This document shows positions 22,601 through 31,953 of a DNA stretch of 64,000 nucleotides, one piece after another (the stretch's first letter is position 1; each line of letters opens with the position of its first letter). The DNA is taken from positions 772,501 through 836,500 of the forward strand of contig CAUEEP010000935.1 in NCBI GenBank assembly GCA_958450365.1, read 5' to 3'. The translations under genes and the position numbers were made by a program. Source of the stretch: Mesorhabditis belari. Lineage: Eukaryota > Nematoda > Chromadorea > Rhabditida > Rhabditidae. Under the pieces are notes generated by a model that ran no database searches, was not told the DNA's origin, and saw nothing but the letters and a program-made list of their open reading frames with translations.

Positions 22601-25600
22601 CATTTACAGAAATTTAGATAGAACGTAAGTTCAAAACCCTCAAAATCATCAAAAAAAACCGACTTTTTCACAAAAAAGAAAGTTTTCCCATGAAATGATC
22701 CCAACTCTTAATTATTTTGAATGATATTTTTAGGATAATGATTTTAGGGCCGTCATTTTCCACTATATAGTCAAAAGCGAACTCTTGTGAGGGTGCGGTT
22801 TCAAAAGTTTTCAAAAAGTGCCCTTTTTTGGTCACTCGCATTTCGCCCTCGAAATTTCTTCAATGGTTCGATCAATTGAAACACGTTTTAGCCTATTTTG
22901 TAGAGGAGATTTACGACTTTCAAATAGTAACATTCAAATAGTATATAACATTCATCGATATCAGGTTTCTATCCTTGGAAATTTATGAAAATGTTTAAAT
23001 CCCCTTAAATCCCGTTTAAATTTCTTAGGCATGTACCTAGTTGATCCGTTTTGATGCTCAAAAAAACCGTAAACAAATCCTTTCTAGCTCACACAGTTTT
23101 CTTCATTTTACTTGAGAAAATGGGGGAATTAAGCACGCTAGTGACGGTTTTTTGCGCATCAAAACGGATCAAACTATAATGTAGAAACTATTTAGCATCT
23201 AATCCTTTCTATCCTTGGAAATTTATGAAAATGTTGAAATCCTCATTTCTTAGGCATGTACCTAATAAAAATCCTTCTAGGCGAATACCGGGATGAGATG
23301 GCGGCCGAATGTGTGGGCAATTCAATTGCTCAACACTCGATCGAAGGTGGAACACGTTGTTGTAAACAATCGACAAAGGTGATCAGACGTAATGATGAAA
23401 GGCAGCTTGTGTAAGCTTCCGATTTTCGACCAAATTTCCAAACAATCTCAGTGAATTTTCAGATCTGCGGCTTGTTAGCGGATACTTTATGTTTCCCAGG
23501 TCTCATTAAAGGTCTTCACAGTTCGATCGCTCAATATTTCGATTGTCGAGAAAGGTGAGCATCGAGATTTTTCGATACTTTCCCTAAAATTTGTTTAAAT
23601 GCAAATTTAGAGAACAGTTTTCTTGCTACTAGAGCCGCAAATTGATGGCCCTGAGTCTAATAGTAGCCTCTTATCCTTTCCTCTAATCCTCTCCTCTTAT
23701 CCTTTCCTGACCAAGATGAACAAATGTTTTAAACCAAAGAACCATAGGATAAGAAAGGAAAAGGAAATACTGTGAATTTGTGAAAATCAGAAATATCAAT
23801 GTGATATAAATCAAAAAGAAAGAACAATTGGCAAGTGGGGATTCGAGCCAACCACAAGTAAAGCAGATCAGTTCTGTAGACCATCACACTAGCAGTTCTG
23901 TAGACCACCACTGCACCACGACCACCGCTGGAAGGGGACGCTTAAATTCAACCCAAGACTTTTGAAACTTTCAGATTGCGACAAGAGCATTTTCGAATGT
24001 GGATTGCTTTTCTTAATTTCGTTTCGGATATCTACGCGAATGTTGGGTGTACACCAAATGGTTTGGGCTTGAAATATTACGATTACAAAGAAATACATAT
24101 TATGTACACATCTTTCTAGACTGTTTCTTTTTCTGTATTATTTATTAAATACAGCTTATGTACACGTTTCTAGACTGTGCCTTTTTTCCGCAAAGAAAAA
24201 CGATTTCAGGTGATTTCGCAAGTGTGGTCTTTCAAGTTTTCGATTTTCTACTTCGGCCACCAATTCTTGAAAATCTCAAAATCGAAGAAGTAAGTGAAAA
24301 TACAAAAAATAAACTTTCAAAAGCCCATTTTCGATCTCGAAAAAGCTTTTAAAGCCACGCAAAATCTTTATAAGGAAAATCTTCAAAGATTTTCTGGGGG
24401 TAGGCTGGTTTCCGCAACTTTTTTTGCGCAACTTGCCATAACTTCTTTCTAAGTGAGCCAATCTTTATTATTTTGATGTCATTTTGTAGATCTCAATAAG
24501 TGCAACAAAATGAAACCAAAATCATAAAGATTGGCTGACTTAGAAAGAAGTTATGGCAAGTTGTGCAAACGACCCAGTTGCGGAAACTAACCTACCCCAT
24601 TTTTTGATCTAAATCTGAGCTAATCTGATCTGATCTGATCTAAATCTAATCAAACAAAGCGCAATTTTTCAGTTGGAATGCCTAATCGCTTGTCTTCTTT
24701 CAATCGGCTATGATTTGGAGAGAGATTGTCCGGATCGACTTTCTCATTTGAAAGATCTCATTCGAGATGCTTTCATCGAAGTGCACGAACCATGGGCAAG
24801 GTTGGTGATGTCACGGTTGAAGGTTCAAGTCAAATACAGTCAACTCTTGATTTAACTGTTCGAAAAAATGTCCCAAACTTCTTGCGTAGCTGCCCTGAAC
24901 GGATAACGATTGCGTTTGGCTGGGCAGCTACGCAGATCGAGAGAGATCGTTGTATCGATGGGAGCTAGTTAAAACAGCGCCGTGTACAAAGAGGGCCGGC
25001 CAAAATAATGCCAAGTTTATTTGTGTTTCGGATTTTCATTTGATTTAGAAAAAAAATAGCTATTTGCTGAATTTTTAGAATAAATCTGGGATGAGAAAAT
25101 GCCAAAAAGCGAAAAAGAGCTCAAAAAGAGGTTGACCGAGCTTTTCTCGACACTAATTCTGCTTTAAATGATCTCAAAGTATGCAAAAGGGAGATAATTT
25201 TCTTTTGCATTCGATAAGAATAAGAAACACATAGAAACTTAAGCGTGGAGGGGGCTATTTTTGTTGTTGCGCTGTTTGCACACGGTATTGTTTTGATCAG
25301 CGTTTCGCATAGAGTCGACTATGTATCAAAGGGTTTTATCTCAACGTATGAGTGGCAAAAACATCGAGAACATAGAATGTAGATAATTCTGCTTTAAATG
25401 ATCTCAAAGTATGCAAAAGGGAGATAATCTTCTTCTGCATTCGATAAGAATAAGAAACACATAGAAACTTAATCGCGGAGGGGGCTATCTCAACATAAAA
25501 AGTGACTTTTAAAGTCTCTAAACTCTCTAAACTCTTTAAAATTGTTTTGTCTAGAAAGATGATTCTTTTGTTATTGGAATTGGGTGCATCTGGATGGAAA

Positions 25601-25648
25601 TTGCCGCCCGAAGCGAACGATTATTATTTCCTTCAAAGCAATAACTAA
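16621..25648 (+). CDS. MIF4G-domain protein (CTIF/PAIP1-like)
   Basis: Fourteen exons join in phase: 16621-16671, 18464-18524, 18644-18720, 19884-19971, 20674-20780, 21370-21430, 21694-21770, 21902-21995, 23281-23408, 23463-23554, 23975-24048, 24210-24289, 24673-24800 and 25555-25648, giving 403 residues. The N-terminal half is low-complexity and basic, with a conserved-looking RPAMQIYRPPGLRSG block at about residues 25-40. The C-terminal half is helical and reads like a MIF4G domain: LLSPKDLFDISTALRSLQIP, ICGLLADTLCFPGLIKGL, LRQEHFRMWIAFLNFVSDIY, VVFQVFDFLLRPPILENL, CLIACLLSIGYDLERDCPD and a closing MILLLLELGASGWKLP. MIF4G domains of CTIF, PAIP1 and eIF4G bind helicases or eIF3 and help load mRNA for translation; a cytoplasmic translation role is inferred. 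All big introns are filled with foldback, tRNA-like or mariner sequence. The start ATG follows TTTCAG, suggesting a trans-splice site or an upstream untranslated exon. Confidence 0.8.
16743..17281 (+). mobile_element. Internally deleted mariner (maT/DD37D-like), copy 1
   Basis: Terminal inverted repeats CAGGGTGCGTCATAATTATT and AATAACTATGACGCACCCTG are flanked by TA on both sides, the usual mariner target duplication. The remaining ORF covers the transposase C terminus: DWCVANFPSVITKDEWPPNS, PDLNVMDFSIWAILEANV and AVEAYPNRLRAVIKA. The N terminus and the first two catalytic Asp residues are absent. It sits in intron 1 of the MIF4G gene. The sister copy is at 46829-47371. Confidence 0.9.
17690..18450. 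repeat. Compound palindromic repeat
   Basis: Modules such as CTTTTCCCATTGGCAATCTA, CGCGCCCCGTCCC, AGAGAAAAACTTGGCGCATC and TTGAACAGCTCAACACCAAG recur in both orientations at least three times each, so several nested hairpins can form. It fills the 3' part of MIF4G intron 1. Confidence 0.85.
18838..19203. repeat. Foldback element, family F1, copy 2
   Basis: Same palindrome as at 1905-2290: CTACAAACGCTTCTGACTTG, CTATAGCTCAAAAAATAGAG, GAGCTTTTGAATGGCCAAAA, then the inverted arm. This copy has the better-matched arms. It lies in MIF4G intron 3. Confidence 0.88.
19993..20252. repeat. Foldback MITE, family F2, copy 2
   Basis: Ends TACCGTAAATACTGTAATAG and its complement CAGTATTTACGGTA; inner arms CCCACCCCCCTCG, TATCAAAAAATAGCTGA. 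It lies in MIF4G intron 4. Confidence 0.88.
20343..20616. repeat. Foldback MITE, family F2, copy 3
   Basis: Diverged copy in the same intron as copy 2: GTACCCCACCCCCCTCG at the left, GGGTACTATTACAGTATTTA at the right, with matching inner words. Its CGACTGCTTCGATAACACTC centre differs. Confidence 0.82.
20870..21035. repeat. Foldback element
   Basis: CCGAACCTAATTCCA at the left pairs with TGGAATTAGGTTCGG at the right, and TTTTGAAATTTTGTT pairs with AACAAAATTTCAAAA. GCATCTGCTTGTGGCATCTGC forms the centre. Parts recur at 22040-22110. Confidence 0.85.
21036..21312 (-). repeat. tRNA-derived element with tripled A-box segment
   Basis: On the minus strand the unit reads GTGGCCTGGTGGATAGTGTG (A-box-like) and ends with GGTGGATTCGAATCCGCGC (B-box-like). 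The A-box segment is present three times in tandem (units starting 21121, 21157 and 21193, about 36 bases each). Outer arms ATGTAAGATTGAAAT and CTTTCAATCTTACAAT are inverted copies. It lies in MIF4G intron 5. Confidence 0.75.
22115..23260. repeat. 1.1 kb palindrome
   Basis: Two arms of more than 300 bases face each other. Examples of paired words are GATCCGTTTTGATGCGCAAA, AGTGACGGTTTTTTGCGC, CTCACACAGTTTTCTTCATT, TTTCGAGGGCGAAATGCGAG and their complements. Each arm also contains an internal repeat of ATTTCCAAGGATAGAAA. It fills MIF4G intron 8. Confidence 0.9.
23822..23940 (-). repeat. tRNA-derived element with doubled segment
   Basis: Minus strand: GTGGTCGTGGTGCAGTGGTG opens, GGTTGGCTCGAATCCCC is the B-box region. 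The segment containing TGATGGTCTACAGAACTG is present twice. It is related to the element at 21036-21312 and lies in MIF4G intron 10. Confidence 0.7.
24410..24602. repeat. Foldback element, family F3, copy 1
   Basis: GGGTAGGCTGGTTTCCGCAACT pairs with the right end AGTTGCGGAAACTAACCTACCC in pieces, and TTGCCATAACTTCTTTCTAAG pairs with CTTAGAAAGAAGTTATGGCAA, around a TGTAGATCTCAATAAGTGC centre. Related sequence recurs at 60985-61510. It lies in MIF4G intron 12. Confidence 0.88.
24970..25500. repeat. Dispersed repeat with internal duplication
   Basis: AATTCTGCTTTAAATGATCTC, GTATGCAAAAGGGAGATAAT and CGATAAGAATAAGAAACACA occur at 25157-25250 and again at 25387-25480. The longer block from 24970 (AAAACAGCGCCG, GCCAAAATAATG, CGAGCTTTTCTCGACAC) also matches 42125-42430. 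It lies in the last intron of the MIF4G gene. Confidence 0.85.
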
Positions 25649-26665
25649 CATTAACTAACTTAACACTTTTTTTAAACCCAAAAACTAACATATTTAAGTT
25701 AAAGTTTAAAGTTTAACTTTTGGAAAAAAAAAAAAATCCTAGTCGACAACATGAAAATGAGTGTGAATTTTTGAGTTTACAAGAGTAGCCCATTGACATT
25801 TTCCGACATTGACATTGACATTGACAATGAATCGATAGAAAGTAATTTAAAGAAGTCTGTGACTGTTCAAAAGCTGACCAATTGGGAAAATCGAGGGTTT
25901 CGAATAATTTTTGACTCAAACTTTCCCCCCGAATCACTTGATCCCAAAAATTCTCGTGTACGGGATTTCTCACGGCATTAGACTTCATAAAAATAAAGAC
26001 TTCTGTGCTATTTTTCACCAAAAACTTTTCCTTGACTTGTATGAATTTTGTTTTTATTTGAAAAATTTTTTTGCATTGAAGCTCAATTGAATTTTGAATT
26101 TTGTGCTTGTTTAAAAAATTTTTTGATTTTTGAACGGTTGATGAAATTTATCATTGTTTAAACATTCTACCCTTTGACTTTTCTTTTTCGTGTTTTCCCA
26201 CGTCTTCTCACTCACTTTCACTTTGCTTATCTTCTAGTCTTTGAACTGCAATCCGTTTTTTTTTGTTTCTTTGAAACAATTATCATTTTATTTATGCTAA
26301 TTGTAAATATTTGCTTCAATAAAAAAAACCGCTATAACTTGTAGTGCATCAAAAAAGTTAATCAAAAGATTTTTGGTGAACATCCAAACAACTAACACGC
26401 GAGACAACACGAGAAATCTACAAGAAATTATCTACAAGTTTTTCCGATATACATACAAAAAAAATGATTGAGCAAATCGTCATCTAAAGCCATATAGGAT
26501 CACAGGTCACACCAGAAATGCACAAAAAAAAGAGAACGGGAACAGATAGAGTTTAACAAAGCGAATGAGACATACAAAAAGAAGTTCAAAAGCAGAACAG
26601 GAAGGGAAAAACAAAAAAAAAGAGTGTTCCTAAACACCTGAATGAAAATATCAATTATCTCAATT
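25649..26665. other. Intergenic, convergent gene ends
   Basis: Between the 3' ends of the MIF4G gene (+) and the RMDN-like gene (-). A short (GACATT)n run sits at 25795-25826. Both strands have weak open frames; I see no supported gene. Confidence 0.6.
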
Positions 26666-29600
26666 CTAACACTTCGGCAAAAGTTCATTAGATTCTTGAA
26701 CCGATTGACGAGAAGTGGCATCTTTGGGTGGAATGGCGATACAACGCTCAAAAGCTTTTCGAGCACTTGCCTAAAGAAAAAGTATAGTATAGAAAAAGTA
26801 TAAATTTTAAACGTGTAACTTTTTCAAATTAAAAGAAATCAAAAAAAACCTTGTACCTTATCTTTGTTAGCCAAATGACTTTTTCCGAGCCACATCAAAT
26901 TCTCACACCATTCAGGCTTCTCCTAAAATTTAAACTATTGCAATTTATAAAACACCACAAACCCTATCAGCTGCCTCAAAGTCCTGGATTGCTTCACCAA
27001 TTGTGGCAGATGGGGGTTCACCAAAGAAAGTCGCTGCCATCTAAAGAAACATATCTTTTACCAGATTTCTTTTGCAACTTTTAACAGATTCGTTTTTTAA
27101 GAGTTATGAAACATATAAATTAATATCATATATATACAGTACATAAATTGACAACAATATTGCAAACCTTCCGTTCCACCCAAGATAGCTGTGAGACTTG
27201 ATAGCGGAAGCGACCACGCATATGGAGAATTGTGAAATCTCGAGGATTAATTTCCAAGCCTCGATCCAAATAGTTCTAAAAAGTAAACAAAGATTTAGTT
27301 GTTAAAAATGATTGAAAATGAAAAAAGACTAAACCAAACCTCAAAAACTTTTCCCTGCTCGATTCGCTCCTTTGTTGGCAAATAATCGGTGACACTTCCA
27401 GTCAAACCAGCCGCCCATTTAATCGCCTAAACAAAGGAAATTTTTAGAATCTTTTTTCTAGATGTTTTCTAGATAAAACTAGTGTCAAACATCAAAAGAA
27501 AATCAATGAAAGATACCTCAAATTCATTGGGAGCCAAAACACATGCCCTTTGACCATACTCGCGACCTAAATCAGTCGATTAAAATTTGATCGTCTTTGT
27601 CTTTCCTGAACCAGAATTTAGCGGCGCCGCTTTCAAAAATAACAGAACTTTCCGACCACCCTGTACAAGAATAAAGCAAAAAAAAAAATACCTTCGAGAA
27701 GTTTTTCCTTCTTTCGTGGATCCTTCTTTTCAAATTGGCCACTTTGCATTTGACAGGCTCGAGCCAATCGCCACAACACACGAGGATCGTCGGGAGTCTC
27801 GTTGTCCATCTAAAAAAAAAAAGTAAAGATGAATTTTTAAACTAAAACGGTCATATCCCTTTCTACAACGAATACATACCTTCTTTAACGTATCATATTG
27901 TTCATCGGCTCCTTGAAGACTCTCAAAGAGCTGATCCAAATGGGCAAATATCTAAAAACAAAGCCATTAGCATTGTCAAAGATTTCTAACCGTAATTCCA
28001 AGTTTCATTTGATAAAACTTCAAATAACAACTGAATATCTAACGTAAGAACTATGTAGCCGATTGAAGTGGTTTGGTGAGATCTCCATGGTGAAAAGAAA
28101 GGGAAAAGGAGGGAAAAGGCGAAAAAAGAAAGATGTTAGTCGTTTGTCTGTCTGAATCACCTGCTGTCACCAAACAATTGTGTATGTTTTTTGTCTTCTG
28201 TGAATAATTATTTCTTTTTAAACTCCTTGAACCCACAAACTTTTTATGACTGCTACTGATAAAATTTCATTGATATTTTCGATATTCCCATTGCAAAAAT
28301 TACAAAGCGAGAAATTTGAGGCCGTTTCGCAACAAATTCATAGACATCGCTGCGAAAAACGATCAAATACAAACAATTTTTGTTTATCATTCCGGAGAAA
28401 GTCGGTGACTAATGTGGCACTATTGATTGATTGAAATAAGTGGCACGGTTTAAAACTGCATGGAAATTTAACTTTTTATAAATTCCTCAACCCCAGTCAG
28501 AACGACACCTCTGTGCCGTTTCTATTTTACAATTTTACGTGTTTTTGCGCAAGAAAAAACTAGAGAAATTTTTGTGAGGATCGAAGGGAAACGATACAAT
28601 CTTTTCAATCTCCCCGTTTTCACTTTGAGTCAAATTTTTCACTCTGGGCCCTTTTCTAATAAAAACACACGTTCAAGGTCAGACTGTGATTTTTTCCGCC
28701 AAAAACCTGTCCCTATGTAGCCTGATTTTTGGAAGCAAGTGGGTGGATGTGTGAAAAAAATCTGATTGAGACAAACAAAACTCCAACAAGAACAATAATT
28801 TGATGAGTTTATAAAACTTTTTGGGTTCAGGGGAAGGAGATAAATTTGAAAGCAGCGGGCAAATTTCAGTAATGGTTTAGCAAGTTTGCATGACAAATTA
28901 TGATGGCCTTTGTTCTTTGGATCCCCGTTTTTTTGTAGATTTGTGATCTTGTAGCTGATATCACGTTCGTTTAATGGATTTCGAGTCAAAACACCCAACA
29001 TCTCACGAATGAGGTAACCCAATTTGACGAAATTTCAAAGAGCGAAAATTTTTGAGAGGGATTTGACGAACCTTTCTTGTCTTGTCGTCAACCCGCCTTT
29101 TTACTAGAGAGACAAGTTCAAGAATGGATTTGGTGATCGGGAAAGAAAAGGGAGAAAATGGGGGTTACCCCACTCACATTTAGAACATTTAGGTTAGACA
29201 AATCGAATAGCGGAAAGGTAAGGGGGCTGAGAAACTGGCGAATCGTTAAAAGAAACAAAATGTATCACTGAAAAAAGTGATCTGGCGAAACTTTTTAAAA
29301 GATTGGACACAGAAAAAAAAAGTCTTAATGCTCACTTACAAGTTTATTTTAACGATCTAGTAATCAAAAAAAAGGCTATCACCTGTTCCTTTGAGTCGCT
29401 CGCTGGCACAACGGCGGCCCCATTCGTTTGTCGAGGCGCTTGTGGAGTTTCCCTAAAATAGAAAAATTAATGCAGTTAGCTTTACTACAATATGTATATC
29501 ACAATACTACAATTATAGGCTTAAAACTAGCATTTTATTTTTGGAGCGCAAGATAAAACGAAAAACTTACGATCCAGTCATCTCAAATTTCACAAGAATG

Positions 29601-31113
29601 AAAATGAAAAAGGTTCAAGGAAGAAACCAAACTTTTAGATGTAAATTTCGAGCTAATGCAAATTTATCGGTCTTTAATTTTAGTCTAATCAAAGAGGCGC
29701 TTTGGCAACAGTTTTTGAAAAGAATTTCTCGAAAATGAAAAACGATTCAAGGAAGCAATAAAATTTTTAAATGTCACGTTGACTTAAAAAGAACAAAACT
29801 CTCTTACCAGTCATCATCGGCATCTGTGTAATATTCTTCATCTGAAGTGACTGATCGTCGTCCCGGACTCAACGATCGTCCACCACCGGCACCCGTTTGC
29901 TTTAGGCAAGCTGAAAATCGAAAAACATATTTGCTGAAAAAAAAAAACAAAAACAAACTTCAATAAAACAAATTGGACTTAAAAACAACTTAAACTTAAA
30001 TATACTTAAAAAACTTAAATTAAACCAAACGTTCAATTTTCCTCAGCCGAATGCACATTGGAAAATGATAAAATAGGGGAAAGGGGATGATTTAAAAATA
30101 TGCAAATTTTAAAAAATTCTTACCGAAACAAGTTGACTGTTTTGCTCCCATTCAAAAACACAGTGATTTTCGTAAAAATTTCCAAGAAAAAAAATCCATA
30201 GTATGAGCTATAGAATGGATGGCGAATGGGGGCCCCTAATTCCCTGAACACACAACAAACATGGGTCTGTCGAGGCTCGGACTTCAGCACCCCATCAACT
30301 TTATTGAAAGGGTCAATCATTTGGGTATGCTTTTACTTTGTTAACTGACTCACATTTACTCCCAAACTGACCGCTACTTCTCGAAAAAGTGACCGTTCTA
30401 CCACGTGAGAATTGTTCTCGTAATTCTTCGACTTCTGATCGCAGAAGATCAAGATCGGCTCTAGAATATTGAATTCATGCAAAACTGAAATCAAAACTTT
30501 TGGAGTTTTTGCTAGCCAATTTTAGCCTCTCACGTTTTTTTCCCTTACCTCAATCTTTGTATTTCTTTTTCTCCATGTGATCCATATTCCAAGTCGGCCA
30601 CTTTTCGTTTAATCTGATTCCGATAAGCGAAAATCAAAACACCCAACGTTGCCGCACTTCCCAGAGCGATTGCTATTGTCTAAATATTGAAATGTATTTT
30701 TAAAACAATGTTGATACTTTAAAGACTACATAATGATCTCAAACCAACCTTTAAAGGTCGCCGTTTTAGAAACCTCAACCAATTTAGAAAATGTAACACT
30801 TTAGCCCCCAAATAAATCAATGGCCAAATGAGTTTTTTCATGAAAGAAATCACTGACATTTCGATAAAAAGAGTCAATAATCAAAACCTTGGTATCTTCA
30901 TTGTCTAGGGTATTTCTCTTTTTCAAGAGAAAATCAGCCCAAAGAGGGATTTTTTTCGTCGAACTCTTAGTGAGATCCGATCATTTCTCTCAATTCAAAG
31001 TTCACTTTTTAAGAAATTCTCCCACATTCAATTCTTTGGAAACATTTTAAGCACTTTATACTCACCCTAACTGTCAACTGATTTTTCGTTGCATCAACTA
31101 TCAACTCGCTCAT
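26666..31113 (-). CDS. RMDN-family TPR protein (regulator of microtubule dynamics)
   Basis: Thirteen exons join in phase on the minus strand: 31113-31066, 30679-30549, 30460-30354, 29910-29808, 29452-29383, 27951-27880, 27809-27692, 27566-27517, 27426-27340, 27275-27168, 27040-26963, 26922-26857 and 26770-26666, giving 380 residues. Residues 17-34 (TIAIALGSAATLGVLIFAY) form one membrane helix, followed by a charged coiled region (RKVADLEYGSHGEKEIQRL, LDLLRSEVEELREQF). The C-terminal two thirds are TPR-like helices with family motifs: LDQLFESL, PRVLWRLARACQ, LEINPRDFTILHMRGRFRY, QLSWVERK and a closing ASARKAFERCIAIPPKDA. Anchor plus TPR matches RMDN3/PTPIP51, which joins ER and mitochondria; C. 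elegans RMD-1 relatives affect microtubules. Between anchor and TPRs lies an acidic SDEEYYTDADDD stretch resembling a phospho-FFAT VAP-binding motif. The start follows TTTTAG, a possible trans-splice site. Confidence 0.88.
27952..29382. other. Large intron of RMDN-like gene
   Basis: 1.4 kb between exons 5 and 6. Open frames on both strands are short and carry no recognisable domain. No clear repeat was seen. Confidence 0.6.
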
Positions 31114-31953
31114 CTAAAAAATCAAGATCATAAATCTTTTTCGGGGATTCTGTAGTGTTCAAACCTCAAAAATTGTTATACATATTAATATCGTGAAAGC
31201 AATAGCGTACAAAATTACATTGTGCATGTTTTAAAAAAAATATTTGAGAGAAGTGAATCTCGAAAACAAAAAGAATTAGCGAATTCCGGTCGAAAAGTCA
31301 GCAGAAGGGGATTTTCTTCGATTCCTTTGTTGTAAAAGACAGTAGAAGAGAGACCAAAGAGGGCAAAAATGCAATAATTGATAGGGGCCAGAGGGAGGGG
31401 TGCGAAAGGGAGGGGGGGGGGGCAGTGGTGAAGGCATTTTGCATGCCTGGGATCTTCTCTTTGTGGGAGGAGTCTCCACTCAGTTTTGCTCCCCTTCCTC
31501 TCAAAACAAGAGGAGTCACACAAAGCATTTTAAAAATGTATTAAAACCTGTTTATAATGAACTTCATCAATGGCCTAGGCAGAATAAGATTTACAAAAGA
31601 AACAACCAATTGGAAACGTATAGTTAGGTATCACCAATTGTCCCGAACATAACCAAGAAAAACAAAAAATGAGACAGTCTAGGCAAAGTGCACGAAAAAG
31701 CCACACTTATCACGTTTTCCAACGACTAATCAATTTCCCAAACAGTGCACTTGACACAAAGTAGCCATTCATTTCTCCAAAGCATTGATCCGAACTCTGC
31801 TTTTTTGATTCCCCAAAGTTAAAGCAAACTTTATTTCAGAAAATATAGTAACTATAAAAATGGAAACAAATACGAGTATAAAAAAACATTAAGAAAACAT
31901 TAACATAAACAGGAAGAGTTTGTGAAAATCAAAAAGAACAAAAATAAGTTAAT
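31114..31953. other. Intergenic between hcp-6 and RMDN-like gene
   Basis: Both genes are on the minus strand, about 840 bases apart. A G-run (GGAGGGGGGGGGGC) lies at about 31408-31421. No further gene is supported. Confidence 0.6.
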
